From JANMZO01 sp963763135 (GTDB lineage: Bacteria > Actinomycetota > Acidimicrobiia > Acidimicrobiales > JANYDT01), in contig CAVXNJ010000004.1 of assembly GCA_963763135.1 (NCBI GenBank), forward strand, positions 496,001 through 560,000: a DNA stretch of 64,000 nucleotides, read 5' to 3'. Under the pieces are notes generated by a model. That model did not search any database and was not told where the DNA came from. It saw only the letters and a list, made by a program, of their open reading frames with translations. A program made the translations under genes and the position numbers. Below are positions 38,201 through 45,509 of this stretch, in pieces (within the stretch, counting starts at the first letter, position 1; the number at the start of each line of letters is the position of its first letter).

Positions 38201-38333
38201 CAGGTCCCGGGGCGGTCGTCGCCGATGTTCCGTCGACGATCGGCGTTGGCGAGTTGGATGTGCACCCGCCAGCCAGCACTGCGGCTACAACAGCCAGGGC
38301 GGCAACTCTCGATACACGTTGGAACCGCTTCAC
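32244..38333 (-). CDS. Alpha-2-macroglobulin family lipoprotein lacking the thioester motif
   Basis: A 2029-residue exported protein. The GTG read from 38333 has AAAGAGG upstream and opens a lipoprotein signal peptide with lipobox LAGGC (Cys24). It is then built from repeated macroglobulin-like beta domains, the bait-type region, the FQPSVLTDASGNA alpha-2-macroglobulin segment (about residues 1315-1330) and a C-terminal alpha-toroid (about 1500-1800). Where thioester members have Y-x-Y-G-C-x-E-Q followed by SR, this one reads YDYQSSDAYASR (QSSDA at 1542-1546), so the thioester Cys and Gln are missing. Known bacterial homologues trap proteases outside the membrane, often next to penicillin-binding protein PbpC; no pbpC is nearby. 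A protease-inhibitory or envelope role without covalent capture is inferred. Confidence 0.9.
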   Translation of the reverse strand: MKRFQRVSRVAALAVVAAVLAGGCTSNSPTPIVDGTSATTAPGPEPTVTSDLPTAVLAGTVGAAPRLFDVTLSQGSAPAVAGPVTAVSSGQPLSDARRDELTGKLPKWDDPTSLSTPFNWPTQSSPPPRTGTVVSEPFPPAATPEAPTVDNGPLKILRVQPEGDVPVAPYFTVTFNQAMVPVGTVAQVTPAEAPVKLSPAVPGHWQWIGTRTLRFDSDSDTVDRLPMATVFTATVPAGTKSAAGATLAAAASYTFTTPTPTIKTFAPQQDNVALQPVFVATFDQRVDQADVLATIKLTAGGAVPVRLATTAEIGADQSAKNLTENAEPGRWVAFRPVRPMPTETTYTVDIGPGTPSAEGSRRTDVAQSFTGSTYGPLKVRRVMCAYGDQCTPGSPILIEFTNAIDSGAPGTSTAKVTVAPKLAAENVTFDGAVRIEGATQARTRYTVGLPATLTDVFGQTLGTNQTVTVTIGPAQPVLRQLDGITTLDPFAKDQKLSVLTTNHDQLRVRVFKADPANFSTYLRYAQSRYGNDIKMPSWTELSDRKISVSGQPDTTMETQIDLSRELGGKPGQVIVLAEPVPTVSPNDERYYENIPILTWVQSTAIALDSFTDGSDLRVWATNLQTGAPVKGIVVAPASTAGSGNRSATTNDVGLATVPLPNGDDVSYVYGSGGGETFVLPVNASKQAAYDELRWYAFDDRQIYRPGETMHLKGWVRQAKGSSSALSIAPLKTADYVVNDSYGVEVGRGTVPVGSLGGFDLAFDIPVTANVGGASVVFTTTVGGGSSSAHSFQIAEFRRPEFEVKVEPVTATPFVSTAPVTMSAQASYYAGGPLPNAPVAWSVSTSETTYSPVGWDAFTFGIFRPWWWDEGFVTNRSFPGSGTQNVKQYNGTTDASGRHALRLDFTTKTGTLPDLPVSVSVAGTVTDVNRQAWSDQRAILVHSANRYVGLRSDRSFVRQGDPLNIEAIVTDIDGKAQAGSKITVAAGLLRTSYVNGKSVEEVVDPQTCEVTTAVRASTCEFKTPVGGQYRISSTVTDAKGGRNRTELSVWVSGATSQAARTVEQEELTVVPDKKTYAPGDTARLLVQAPFRGGEGLIVVSRGATVRETTRFTATDGSAQIEVPISEDDIPGIGLTIEVVGATDRTGDDGKKVSGSAPRPAYAVGTLTLSVPPLSRTLSVTATPAQTELVPGGKTTITVNVKDAGGQAVQGAEFAVAVVDEAVLGLTNYQLPDPLEIFYGTRYNAVSTRFGRDQVQLVDPKSLVAPGVTPAPATPVADSPVFTDADADTTAAAASESAAAAPLTAAKAAGRAAGGSATAPVAVRSNFDALALFQPSVLTDASGNAIVDINLPDNLTRYRVMVVAVSGNDRFGTAESNITARLPLSVRPSAPRFLNTGDEFELPVVLQNSGKTAMSVELVIQAANLDTTGPTGRIVDVPAGDRVEVRFPAKVRSAGTARIRVSGFATSSSGPASDSAEVAIPVFTPGTAEAFATYGTIDNGAIRQPVLSPADVVDSYGGLEISTSSTSLQALTDALLYVSDYDYQSSDAYASRIMSISSLRGVLKDFKTADLPTEADLNATVERDIAGLVALQNDDGGWSYWRKLDRSEPFNSVQATHALIIAKQAGYAVSANALERALSYVSNVEQFIPTEYGETYRDMVRSYALWVSAFGGHRDPSKAAALFRERGEKLNLDAIAWLWSSLDDASAKTSIERTITNRAVDTAGAVSFTSGYTDSDYMTLGSDRRTDAIVLDALIQNVPKSDLVEKVVAGLLAHKTKGRWDNAQENTFALLAFKRYYDTYESVTPDFVARAWLGQQFAGEHTFKGRSTDRSVISVPMKPLIEGGNRDLVIAKDGTGRLYYRIGLRYVPADLTLEAMDRGFVMNRIYEGVDNKSDVTRDASGIWHIKAGAKVRVKLTMVAESQRTHVALVDPLPAGLEALNPTLAVSEPVVDNGQGTVTRKIFWWGAWYDHQQFRDDRSEAFTTYLPAGVYDYSYVARATTPGSFVVPPTRAEEMYAPETFGRTATDRVIIG

Positions 38334-38466
38334 GGGGGGCCTCTTTCGTCGCTGTTCCGATCACCGAGGTTCATCGGTTCGATCAATGGTCGACTGTACG
38401 ACGAGCGAGTCTCGACGTCTGGTTCCCTGACCTCAATATGCGTTTCGTCTGAAGGTGCGTAAGGCG

Positions 38467-39792
38467 TCAGCGGAGGTGTTGGTTGGCCGGTCGACGCAGG
38501 CCCAGTTGATCCCTGGTGGTTCCTTTGGAGTATTCACGCCGGGCAACGCCCCGGGCCTGAAGAAGTGGGACCACGTGGTCCACGAACAGTTCCAGTTCGA
38601 TGGGAAGCCGAAGCGGCTGAAGTGTGAATCCATCGGCCGCCCCGGCCCGCCACCACGTTTCGATCAGGTCGGCGAGAGACTCGGGGGTACCGGTGTGGTG
38701 AAGGCCGCCCGGGAGCGTCGAGAAATGCCGCGCGGTTTGCCGGAACGTCAGGTTGCCCTCCCGGGCGACGCGGTTCACCGCCAAACCGAAGGTTGAGCTC
38801 GTGGCGTGATTCTCGAAAACAGAGTACGGAAACGGCCCATCCGGGTCGACATCGGCGGTGTACTTCTCATCGACCCCCGCGATCCAGCTCAGGTTCAGGA
38901 GGCGGAACTCGTCGCTCGTCGCTTCTTCCAGCGCATCCCAAGCGGCCTGCGCCTCGGCCTGTGTACTGCCCAGGACGAAGGTCAGCCCGGGGAGTGTGCG
39001 GACATCGTCGGCGAACCGCCCATGGGACACAGCGGTCGCCCGCATCCGGTCACGAAACGCGATTCCGGCTTCGATGCTCGCTTGAGGGGTGAACACCAGA
39101 TCGGCGAAGCGGCCGGCGAGGTCGACCCCCTCCTTGGAGGAACCGGCTTGAGCAAGAACCGGGTAGCCCTGCGGCGAACGCGGAAATCCGAGGATCCCGG
39201 CGACGGAATAGTGATCACCACGGTGGTCCGGTTGGTGCAGCTTTGTCCGGTCGGCCCAGCGTCCGGTGGTGGTGGACGCGAGTACGGCATCGTCTTCCCA
39301 GCCATCCCAGACCTTCATGGCAACCTCAACGAACTCCTGCGCACGCTGGTAGCGGTCCGAATGCTCGGCGTGCGGGGTGTCGGAGAAGTTCGCCGCGGCA
39401 ACCGGATGGCCGGTCGTGACGATGTTCCACCCGGCCCGCCCTTTGCTGAGGTGATCGAGCGTGGCGAAACGGCGTGCGATATCCCACGGGGTTCCGTAGG
39501 TGGTCGATGCGGTGGCGAACAATCCGATGTGCTCCGTCACCGGTGTAAGTGCGGCCAGAAGATCGATGGGATCGAACGCTGCTTGCAGCATGAAGCGAGT
39601 TCGGAAAAGGTCGACGCCCGGAGCATCCGCCAAGAACAGGGAATCGACTATGCCACGTTCGGCAGTTTGGGCTATCTCAGCAAAGTGATCGAGGCCGAGG
39701 GTACCCTTTGACCCGAGTGGTGACACGATCCACGAAGCCTGGTGATAGCCGAGCTCGGTTACGAACAGATTGAAATGGGCGTGTCTGGTCAT
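38467..39792 (-). CDS. LLM-class flavin-dependent monooxygenase (NtaA/SnaA/DszA family)
   Basis: A 441-residue protein of the length and pattern of the nitrilotriacetate/dibenzothiophene-sulfone monooxygenase component A family. It opens with FNLFVTELGYHQASW and shows ERGIVDSLFLAD, the TPWDIARRFATLDHLSKGRAGWNIVT stretch around residues 100-126, and YPVLAQAGSS (about 208-217), all hallmark FMNH2-binding segments. These enzymes use reduced FMN from a partner reductase to oxygenate N- or S-containing compounds. No reductase is encoded next to it. Given the sulfonate-type importer and sulfatases elsewhere in the window, organosulfur oxidation is plausible but not shown. Confidence 0.92.
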   Translation of the reverse strand: MTRHAHFNLFVTELGYHQASWIVSPLGSKGTLGLDHFAEIAQTAERGIVDSLFLADAPGVDLFRTRFMLQAAFDPIDLLAALTPVTEHIGLFATASTTYGTPWDIARRFATLDHLSKGRAGWNIVTTGHPVAAANFSDTPHAEHSDRYQRAQEFVEVAMKVWDGWEDDAVLASTTTGRWADRTKLHQPDHRGDHYSVAGILGFPRSPQGYPVLAQAGSSKEGVDLAGRFADLVFTPQASIEAGIAFRDRMRATAVSHGRFADDVRTLPGLTFVLGSTQAEAQAAWDALEEATSDEFRLLNLSWIAGVDEKYTADVDPDGPFPYSVFENHATSSTFGLAVNRVAREGNLTFRQTARHFSTLPGGLHHTGTPESLADLIETWWRAGAADGFTLQPLRLPIELELFVDHVVPLLQARGVARREYSKGTTRDQLGLRRPANQHLR

Positions 39793-39946
39793 AGCATCCT
39801 TACGGCACAGGGATCAGGGAATGTGTCGAGGGTAGTTGCCCTCTGAACGGTTCTTGTTTGAATCAGCGCGCCGAACCGGGCGAATCTTATGTTCACATGC
39901 ATTCGGGATCCGTAGGTGAGCGACACATGAAAAGTAGGTTTCGGGG

Positions 39947-40897
39947 GTGGACTTCACAGCGCGGATGAATTCGAACCCGCCCCGGATAATTCTGCGAGCG
40001 TCGCTGCTCACGGGTTTGTCGTTGATTGGGCTTATCGCCACGTATTTCGTAGCGGTTCGCACCGTTCGAGGCCAGTTCCTGGACCTCTTGGCGTTAAGCG
40101 GTCAAAAGGTCGAACCCCAGCGACTGGTGTCCAGTGCCGGCACCATGCTGGGCACGATCAGCGTTGCTTCAGTCGCGGCGGTGCTGGTGGGTGTGGTCGC
40201 TGTCGGACTGGCCCGGAAACGACGACGTGTCGGACTGATCGTGGCGGGAATTCTGGTCGGAGCGGTGTCCACCACGGAGGCATTGAAACGGGAGATCCTC
40301 ACCCGCCCGCAACTCGTTCGCCTCTCCGATCTTGACGTGGCCGTAAACACGTTGCCCAGCGGGCACAGCACCACGGCGATGAGTGTTGTTGTCGCGCTGA
40401 TCCTGCTGGTACCGAAACGTGGCCAATTTCTCGCGGCGATTTTGGGCGCACCGTATGCCGTCGGTATCGGCATAGCCACCGTGGTCGTTCACTGGCATCG
40501 CCCGAGTGACGTCGTGGCCGCGTGGTTCGTTGTTGCGGCCTGGACGTTTCTTGGCCTGGCGGTGCTCCGCTTGACCGATGCGCTCGAGGTTGACGAACCG
40601 GCGTCGTGGGGTCGTCACATCGGGCCGGGCCTGGTCGCACTGGTAGCCGCCGCTACGTCGGTGTTGATGGTGACGACGGTTATCGGCCTCACCGCACACC
40701 TGCCGAGCATTCCTGATGTGGAGCATCGGGCCGCATTGAAGTCGGCGTTCGCATTCGGATTTTCACTGGCGTCGATCGCCGCGGTAGGCGTGACGTTCAT
40801 CGGAACGTTGCTGTGGGTCTTGCGCGACTCGGTGCTGACGGATCCGGGAAAAGGGGATGCGAAATGCGGTCCTGCTGCGTCGTCTCCGACGAGATGA
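39947..40897 (+). CDS. PAP2-superfamily membrane protein
   Basis: A 316-residue membrane protein with about six helices (20-38, 68-88, 96-110, 142-156, 165-182, 190-208) and two more at the C-terminus. The PAP2 motifs KxxxxxxRP (KREILTRP, 114-121) and PSGH (137-140, in LPSGHSTT) are present. The third motif normally reads SRxxxxxH...D; here it is ATVVVHWHRPSD, retaining His184 and Asp188 but without the Arg. Family members dephosphorylate lipid phosphates or polyprenyl pyrophosphates; the missing Arg may lower activity. GTG at 39947 or ATG at 39965 could be the start. It is convergent with the ABC operon. Confidence 0.82.
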   Translation: MDFTARMNSNPPRIILRASLLTGLSLIGLIATYFVAVRTVRGQFLDLLALSGQKVEPQRLVSSAGTMLGTISVASVAAVLVGVVAVGLARKRRRVGLIVAGILVGAVSTTEALKREILTRPQLVRLSDLDVAVNTLPSGHSTTAMSVVVALILLVPKRGQFLAAILGAPYAVGIGIATVVVHWHRPSDVVAAWFVVAAWTFLGLAVLRLTDALEVDEPASWGRHIGPGLVALVAAATSVLMVTTVIGLTAHLPSIPDVEHRAALKSAFAFGFSLASIAAVGVTFIGTLLWVLRDSVLTDPGKGDAKCGPAASSPTR

Positions 40898-40955
40898 CAA
40901 AGATCGAACGGACGCCGTTCAGGTTCGCCCCCACCGGTCCCGCCCGCGGTCGGGG

Positions 40956-42047
40956 TCAGGCTCTGACCTCCTGTCGTAGGAACACGATGAACGCGGCGAC
41001 GAACAGGGCCAGCGTGACTCCAACGAGGATGGCGATCGGGGCAAACGCCACGACGAGGCTGTCGGTGAGTCCGAGCGGGGTCGGTATCGCCTGATCGGCC
41101 GAGGACGGGTCGACGATGGACTCGGTGGTTCTGGTGAACGGGTTGAGAATGACCGACGAGGCATCGTCGTAGAGACGCGCTGGCGAGACTTTCTGGAGGC
41201 TGTTGTCGAATCTCGCGTTCTGGATGGTTTGTGACGCGTATCGGTCCGGCTCGTTTTGGGGGTTGGCGTTCACCGGATGAACCCAGTTGGCGATTGCACC
41301 AGTAGCGAGACCGAGAAACAGGGTCAGCACCATCCAGGTGGCTATCACCGTGAGGGCCGATGTCGATGCTTCCCGAAAGCGCACGGACGCCAGTATTGAC
41401 AGACCGAGCCACAGGCCGATGTACAGCAGCGCGAGTCCGAAATATGTGAGGACGCGAGTGGCGTCAGCCAAACTGGGGACGAGTCCAACTCGGAGCACAC
41501 CGAGTCCGGAAACAATCGCGATGACGACCCCGAGTACGAGAGCGATCGCGGTCAGCCCCGAGGCGAACTTTCCTTTGATCACGTCATCACGGTGAATCGG
41601 CTGGGACACGAGACGGGGGAGTGTGCGAATCGAACGCTCCCCGGAAACCGCGTCGAACCCGAATGCCAACCCGAGCAGCGGTCCGAGCATGCCGATGAAG
41701 GTTACGAGGGACGGAAGGTTCGATCCGCTCCCTGGAACCACACCCTCGGGCACCCCGGTGAACAGATAGAGGAACAGCGATGTTGACTTCGGCCCGCTGC
41801 CCACGATGTCGTTGATCGTGCCGGCGGTGGAGTTCACCGCCGCGATACCGATCAGGCCGAGAAGGACGAGCAGCAGCAGGAATCGAACCGAGCGGAGATG
41901 GTCGGCGAGCTCCTTGCGCGCCACCACTTTCCAGCCGCCGGAAAGTCGACGACTGTGGTCAGGCGTCTCAAGCTGGGTGCGTGGAAGCCCTGAATCCAAG
42001 GGCCCTGCCGGGTGTGAAATTGTGTACTCGGGCGACGCTGCGCTCAT
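40956..42047 (-). CDS. ABC-2 type transporter permease
   Basis: A 363-residue membrane protein starting at the ATG read from 42047, which overlaps the stop of the ATPase gene (ATGA, 42044-42047), so the two are translationally coupled. A cytoplasmic N-terminus (about 1-45) precedes the first helix; a large extracytoplasmic loop (about 75-110 and again 220-300) and a cluster of four helices (about 130-240) follow, with a last helix near the C-terminus. The SGERSIRTLPRLVSQPIHR stretch is typical of NosY/COG1277-type permeases. It pairs with the ATPase upstream and the exported NEW3 protein to make a likely exporter or membrane-stress complex; substrate unknown. Confidence 0.88.
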   Translation of the reverse strand: MSAASPEYTISHPAGPLDSGLPRTQLETPDHSRRLSGGWKVVARKELADHLRSVRFLLLLVLLGLIGIAAVNSTAGTINDIVGSGPKSTSLFLYLFTGVPEGVVPGSGSNLPSLVTFIGMLGPLLGLAFGFDAVSGERSIRTLPRLVSQPIHRDDVIKGKFASGLTAIALVLGVVIAIVSGLGVLRVGLVPSLADATRVLTYFGLALLYIGLWLGLSILASVRFREASTSALTVIATWMVLTLFLGLATGAIANWVHPVNANPQNEPDRYASQTIQNARFDNSLQKVSPARLYDDASSVILNPFTRTTESIVDPSSADQAIPTPLGLTDSLVVAFAPIAILVGVTLALFVAAFIVFLRQEVRA

Positions 42048-43093
42048 TTGGGTGCCTCCACCGGATGTCGGCCGACGAAATACTTTGCGTAGGTGTCGTC
42101 GAGAGACGCGTGGACCCAGCCGATGGTGTTGACGCCCAAACCCGATATGGTAAGTGCGCGAACTAATGTCGAACGGTGATCTCCCGCGGCGATGATCCGC
42201 CAAACGGTTCCCCCGAGATGGATGAGCTCGCTAGTCGGGGCGGACACGAGCACCGACTCGATGCATTCCCGGACCGCAGCGGTATCACTGGACACCGATT
42301 CGAGTTCGATCACCCGCTTATCACCCGCTTCCAACGTCAAGGCATCAACCTCCCCCTGAACGACGACGCGGCCGTCGACGAATATTGCGACTTCGTCGCA
42401 CAACTCCTGGACTTGAGACAGGAGATGGGAAGACAGCAGAACCGTCAGTCCCCGTTCGCTCTGCAATCGTCGTACGAGCTGGTTTATCTCCCGAACCCCG
42501 ACCGGATCGATGTTGACCGTCGGCTCGTCGAGCACCAGGATCTCCGGTCGTTTCACCAGTGCGTCGGCCAAGCCGAGGCGCTGTCGCATACCTCGTGAAA
42601 ACCCTCCCACCTTCTGGCCCGAAGCCCCCGAAAGGCCAACCTCGCCGAGCAATTCGCTGACGGTCGAACCGATCTGGTTGCGCGGTAGCCGGTTCAACTG
42701 TGCGGTGTACTCGAGATTCTCCCGAGCCGTCAGGTTCGGGTAGAAGCCAACATCGTCGGGGAGGTAGCCGACCCGTTGCTTGATCTTGAGCGAGTCGCGC
42801 TGCGGATCGAGCCCGAGCACCGTCGCATGCCCGGAATTGGGATCGGTGAGGCCGAGCAGCATGAGAATGGTCGTTGTCTTTCCTGCCCCGTTGGGTCCAA
42901 GGAGCCCGAAAATGGAGCCACGGTTCACTCGGAGATGCAGGTCGTCAACGACCGTGCGGTTGCCGTATGCCTTGGTGAGGCCGACAGCTTCAATCACCGC
43001 TTCGCTCGACCGGTTGTCCCGCGGTGCCGATCCCTCCATGACAGCGACAGCAGTGCCGTCTGGTTGCGGCGTCGGAAATGATGCAGGTTCCAT
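42044..43093 (-). CDS. ABC transporter ATP-binding protein (CcmA/COG1131 type)
   Basis: Starts at the ATG read from 43093 with Shine-Dalgarno GGGAGGA just upstream; the 349-residue protein has Walker A GPNGAGKT (66-73), the signature FSRGM (165-169), Walker B VLDEP, and H-loop SSHLL. The C-terminal ~90 residues form the accessory domain common in exporter ATPases of the COG1131 class. It provides ATP hydrolysis for the ABC-2 permease encoded directly downstream with a 4-base overlap. The gene upstream, 38 bases away, encodes an exported NEW3-domain protein. Confidence 0.93.
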   Translation of the reverse strand: MEPASFPTPQPDGTAVAVMEGSAPRDNRSSEAVIEAVGLTKAYGNRTVVDDLHLRVNRGSIFGLLGPNGAGKTTTILMLLGLTDPNSGHATVLGLDPQRDSLKIKQRVGYLPDDVGFYPNLTARENLEYTAQLNRLPRNQIGSTVSELLGEVGLSGASGQKVGGFSRGMRQRLGLADALVKRPEILVLDEPTVNIDPVGVREINQLVRRLQSERGLTVLLSSHLLSQVQELCDEVAIFVDGRVVVQGEVDALTLEAGDKRVIELESVSSDTAAVRECIESVLVSAPTSELIHLGGTVWRIIAAGDHRSTLVRALTISGLGVNTIGWVHASLDDTYAKYFVGRHPVEAPK

Positions 43094-43131
43094 CTCGGAT
43101 TGTCCTCCCTTCGTCGGTGTCAGCGTGATGG

Positions 43132-44409
43132 TCAGCGCCGACCGAAACGGCGGAACACTGCCCACAACACGGCGAGCGCTGCAGCTATCAACCCGATGCC
43201 GACGAGACCCCACCATCGTGATTGTTTGACGGTTACCCGAAGATCGGCACTTGCCGTTGCTGTTCCGGCGGAAGCGGTCGTGCTGACGACGTAGTCGCCC
43301 GAAAGCGCGCTCTTGCCGGGCTTCAACGTCATCTTCACATCGGCTTCGCCGCCCGGGGCAACGCTGGCCACCGTCGCTGGATCGAACGTGACGTTCCAGT
43401 CAGATGGTGGAGACGCGGAGAGACTGACGTCGGACAATGGAGCCGAGCCATCGTTCGTTATCTTAAGTGTACGTACGGTATTGGCGCCTGACCGCACCGA
43501 AAAGCTGACCCGGCCGTCACTCAAGGCAACTTTGAGTGACGACGTTCCCGACACCACAGCCGAGAACGCGCCATCGGCTGACTGGCCGGCTGCGTTTGTT
43601 ACAGTCAACGAGATCGGGTAGGTACCCGACTTGATGCCAACGGGTGGTTTGGCATCAACCTTGACCGTGCCACTGGCACCACCATCGAGGCTCAGCGTTG
43701 ACGCGCGCTCCTCCGTCGAAGGCGATGCCGTTACCTCCCATCCGTCGGGCCCTTTCGCATCGAAGTTGAACACCTGCTTCTCCGGGGTGTTGTTCTGAAC
43801 GTTCACGTTGTAGGTGAACGTGTCAGTGCTCTTTCCTTTGATTTGCGGGAAGTCGGTGGTAATCGAGACCGCTGATTCTGCTGCGGCATCGACGGTGAGC
43901 GTGACCGGGAGGTTCTGTTGGCCGGCGTTGTCGGTCGCTTTCACGGTGAGCGTGTTGGCCCCGGGTTTCGCGTTTGCCGGGACTTTGACTTCAAGGGAGA
44001 CCGCGTTCGACTTGTCGGGCGTGGCGGTTACGCCGCTCACCAGAAATCCACCACCGCGCAGTGTTGCCGTCCAGCCGGCGGGCACACCGTCGACGGCCAA
44101 CGAGACCGGTTCAACCTGCTTTGCTTCAAACGAGAGGTTGAACGTGATCGTCGATCCCGGTTGGACCCGCACGGCGGGGTAGGGGGTGGACACGATCACG
44201 GCGGACGAGGACGAGGTCTGCGCGAAGGAAGGCGACGGAAACGAGACTGCACAGGCTCCGACGATGGCTCCGACGGACGCGACGACGACGCCACACCTCG
44301 TCAATATCGACCGTCTCGTGCTATGAGTCCGAGGGTCTTTTGGCGGGTCCGTGAACCCTCGGCTCGGAACGGTCTTGGTCTGCTGAAAGGGCCATTGGCG
44401 CACACGCAT
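43132..44409 (-). CDS. Exported NEW3-domain membrane protein, partner of the downstream ABC exporter
   Basis: A 425-residue protein with a GGAGA Shine-Dalgarno before the ATG read from 44409. After a basic N-terminus it has a signal segment (about 36-64, ending SFAQ), then three Ig-like beta repeats of NEW3 type (roughly 70-170, 175-285, 290-390), recognisable by PAGWTA, PDGWEV and PSDWNV turns, and a C-terminal membrane helix (about 400-420) ending in FRRFGRR. The extracytoplasmic part may bind carbohydrate or protein. The order NEW3 protein, ATPase, ABC-2 permease forms a tight operon and points to a single complex; its substrate is not known. Confidence 0.85.
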   Translation of the reverse strand: MRVRQWPFQQTKTVPSRGFTDPPKDPRTHSTRRSILTRCGVVVASVGAIVGACAVSFPSPSFAQTSSSSAVIVSTPYPAVRVQPGSTITFNLSFEAKQVEPVSLAVDGVPAGWTATLRGGGFLVSGVTATPDKSNAVSLEVKVPANAKPGANTLTVKATDNAGQQNLPVTLTVDAAAESAVSITTDFPQIKGKSTDTFTYNVNVQNNTPEKQVFNFDAKGPDGWEVTASPSTEERASTLSLDGGASGTVKVDAKPPVGIKSGTYPISLTVTNAAGQSADGAFSAVVSGTSSLKVALSDGRVSFSVRSGANTVRTLKITNDGSAPLSDVSLSASPPSDWNVTFDPATVASVAPGGEADVKMTLKPGKSALSGDYVVSTTASAGTATASADLRVTVKQSRWWGLVGIGLIAAALAVLWAVFRRFGRR

Positions 44410-44465
44410 GTTGATCTCCGCATCGGCGAAACGAGCAATTCGGAGGAATACAACACGAGCTTTCT

Positions 44466-44526
44466 GAGAGAAAAATGAAAGAACCTGACGTCCTTCTTCA
44501 GCCTTGGGCGTCGAAGAGCGTCAGGT
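44466..44526 (-). terminator. Rho-independent terminator of the sulfonate-type importer operon
   Basis: ACCTGACG (44483-44490) pairs with CGTCAGGT (44519-44526), with an inner TCTTC/GAAGA pairing. On the minus strand the hairpin is followed by the T-rich run TTCTTTCATTTTTC, a typical intrinsic terminator. It lies about 30 bases after the permease stop and separates this operon from the NEW3 gene. Confidence 0.85.
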
Positions 44527-44555
44527 CCTGACGAGTGTTCGTTCAGGGTGCAGGA

Positions 44556-45509
44556 TCAGCGATCGGTGCTGAGCCCTCGACGTTGCCGAACCGTGAGGTC
44601 AAAGCGACCGAAGATGGTGTCGACGATTATCCCGATGATCAGCACCACGGTCATGAGCGCTAGCAGGCCGGCCGGATCGGAGAGTTCCCGGGCGAACTGC
44701 AGGCGTGCGCCGATCGAGGGGCGGTTGGCGATGATGACGAGAAGTTCCCCGGCCATCAAGCTGCGCCACGCAAACGCCCAACCCTGTTTGAGGCCGCCGA
44801 TGTAGCCCGGCAGGGCCGCGGGCAACACCACGTGGCGGTAGTAGCTCGCTCCCCTGGCTCCAAGTACCCGGCCCGCTCGCTGGAGCAGCGGTGGAACGTG
44901 GTCGATTCCGCTCAGCAGCCCGTTCGCGATGGAGGGTGCCGCTCCGAGGACGACCACGAACATGATCGCGCCCTCGCTGAGCCTGAAGAGCAGCACGGCT
45001 AGGGGAAACCATGCGATGGACGGCATGGTCTGTAGGCCGGTAATGAACGCGCCAACACCGGCTCGCAGGCGACGGAATCGCGACACCGCAATGCCGAGCG
45101 ATGTGCCAATCACTGTTGCCAGAGCAAACCCGATAAGTGCGCGTCGAGAGGTCACGCCGACGGCCTTCCAGAACTGACCTTCTCGGACGAGTTCCCCGAG
45201 CCGTTGGAACACCGGGCCGGGGCCGGGCAGCACGTAGTCGGGCCGCCATTCACTCCACACGATGGCCTGCCAGGCTCCGATGAAGATCGCTAGCGCGAGC
45301 AGTCGTGGCCACGCGCCGTTCCAGGCTGACTTCCACTTCTTTCGGTCCGGCTCACTCTGTTGCTCGAGCGCATCCAGCCCGGCGAGTTCCTGGGCCAGGG
45401 TGTCGGATCGAAACGATGACACCCCAACGGACACTCGTGCAGCACTCGCTACGCGATCGGCGCCGTCGTTGCCGAGCTGTGCGCCCTTCAGATCAATCTC
45501 AACCGGCAT
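44556..45509 (-). CDS. ABC transporter permease, sulfonate/taurine/nitrate (SsuC/TauC/NrtB) type
   Basis: A 317-residue protein with a long charged N-terminus (1-60), then six hydrophobic segments from about 68 to 295. The EAA-type loop appears as GARGASYYRHVVLPAALPGY (about 218-237), the site that contacts the ATPase. Its start overlaps the ATPase stop by 11 bases, so they are translationally coupled. It forms the membrane channel of a SsuABC-like importer with the two genes upstream. Family members carry sulfonates, taurine, nitrate or bicarbonate; sequence alone does not decide which. Confidence 0.9.
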   Translation of the reverse strand: MPVEIDLKGAQLGNDGADRVASAARVSVGVSSFRSDTLAQELAGLDALEQQSEPDRKKWKSAWNGAWPRLLALAIFIGAWQAIVWSEWRPDYVLPGPGPVFQRLGELVREGQFWKAVGVTSRRALIGFALATVIGTSLGIAVSRFRRLRAGVGAFITGLQTMPSIAWFPLAVLLFRLSEGAIMFVVVLGAAPSIANGLLSGIDHVPPLLQRAGRVLGARGASYYRHVVLPAALPGYIGGLKQGWAFAWRSLMAGELLVIIANRPSIGARLQFARELSDPAGLLALMTVVLIIGIIVDTIFGRFDLTVRQRRGLSTDR

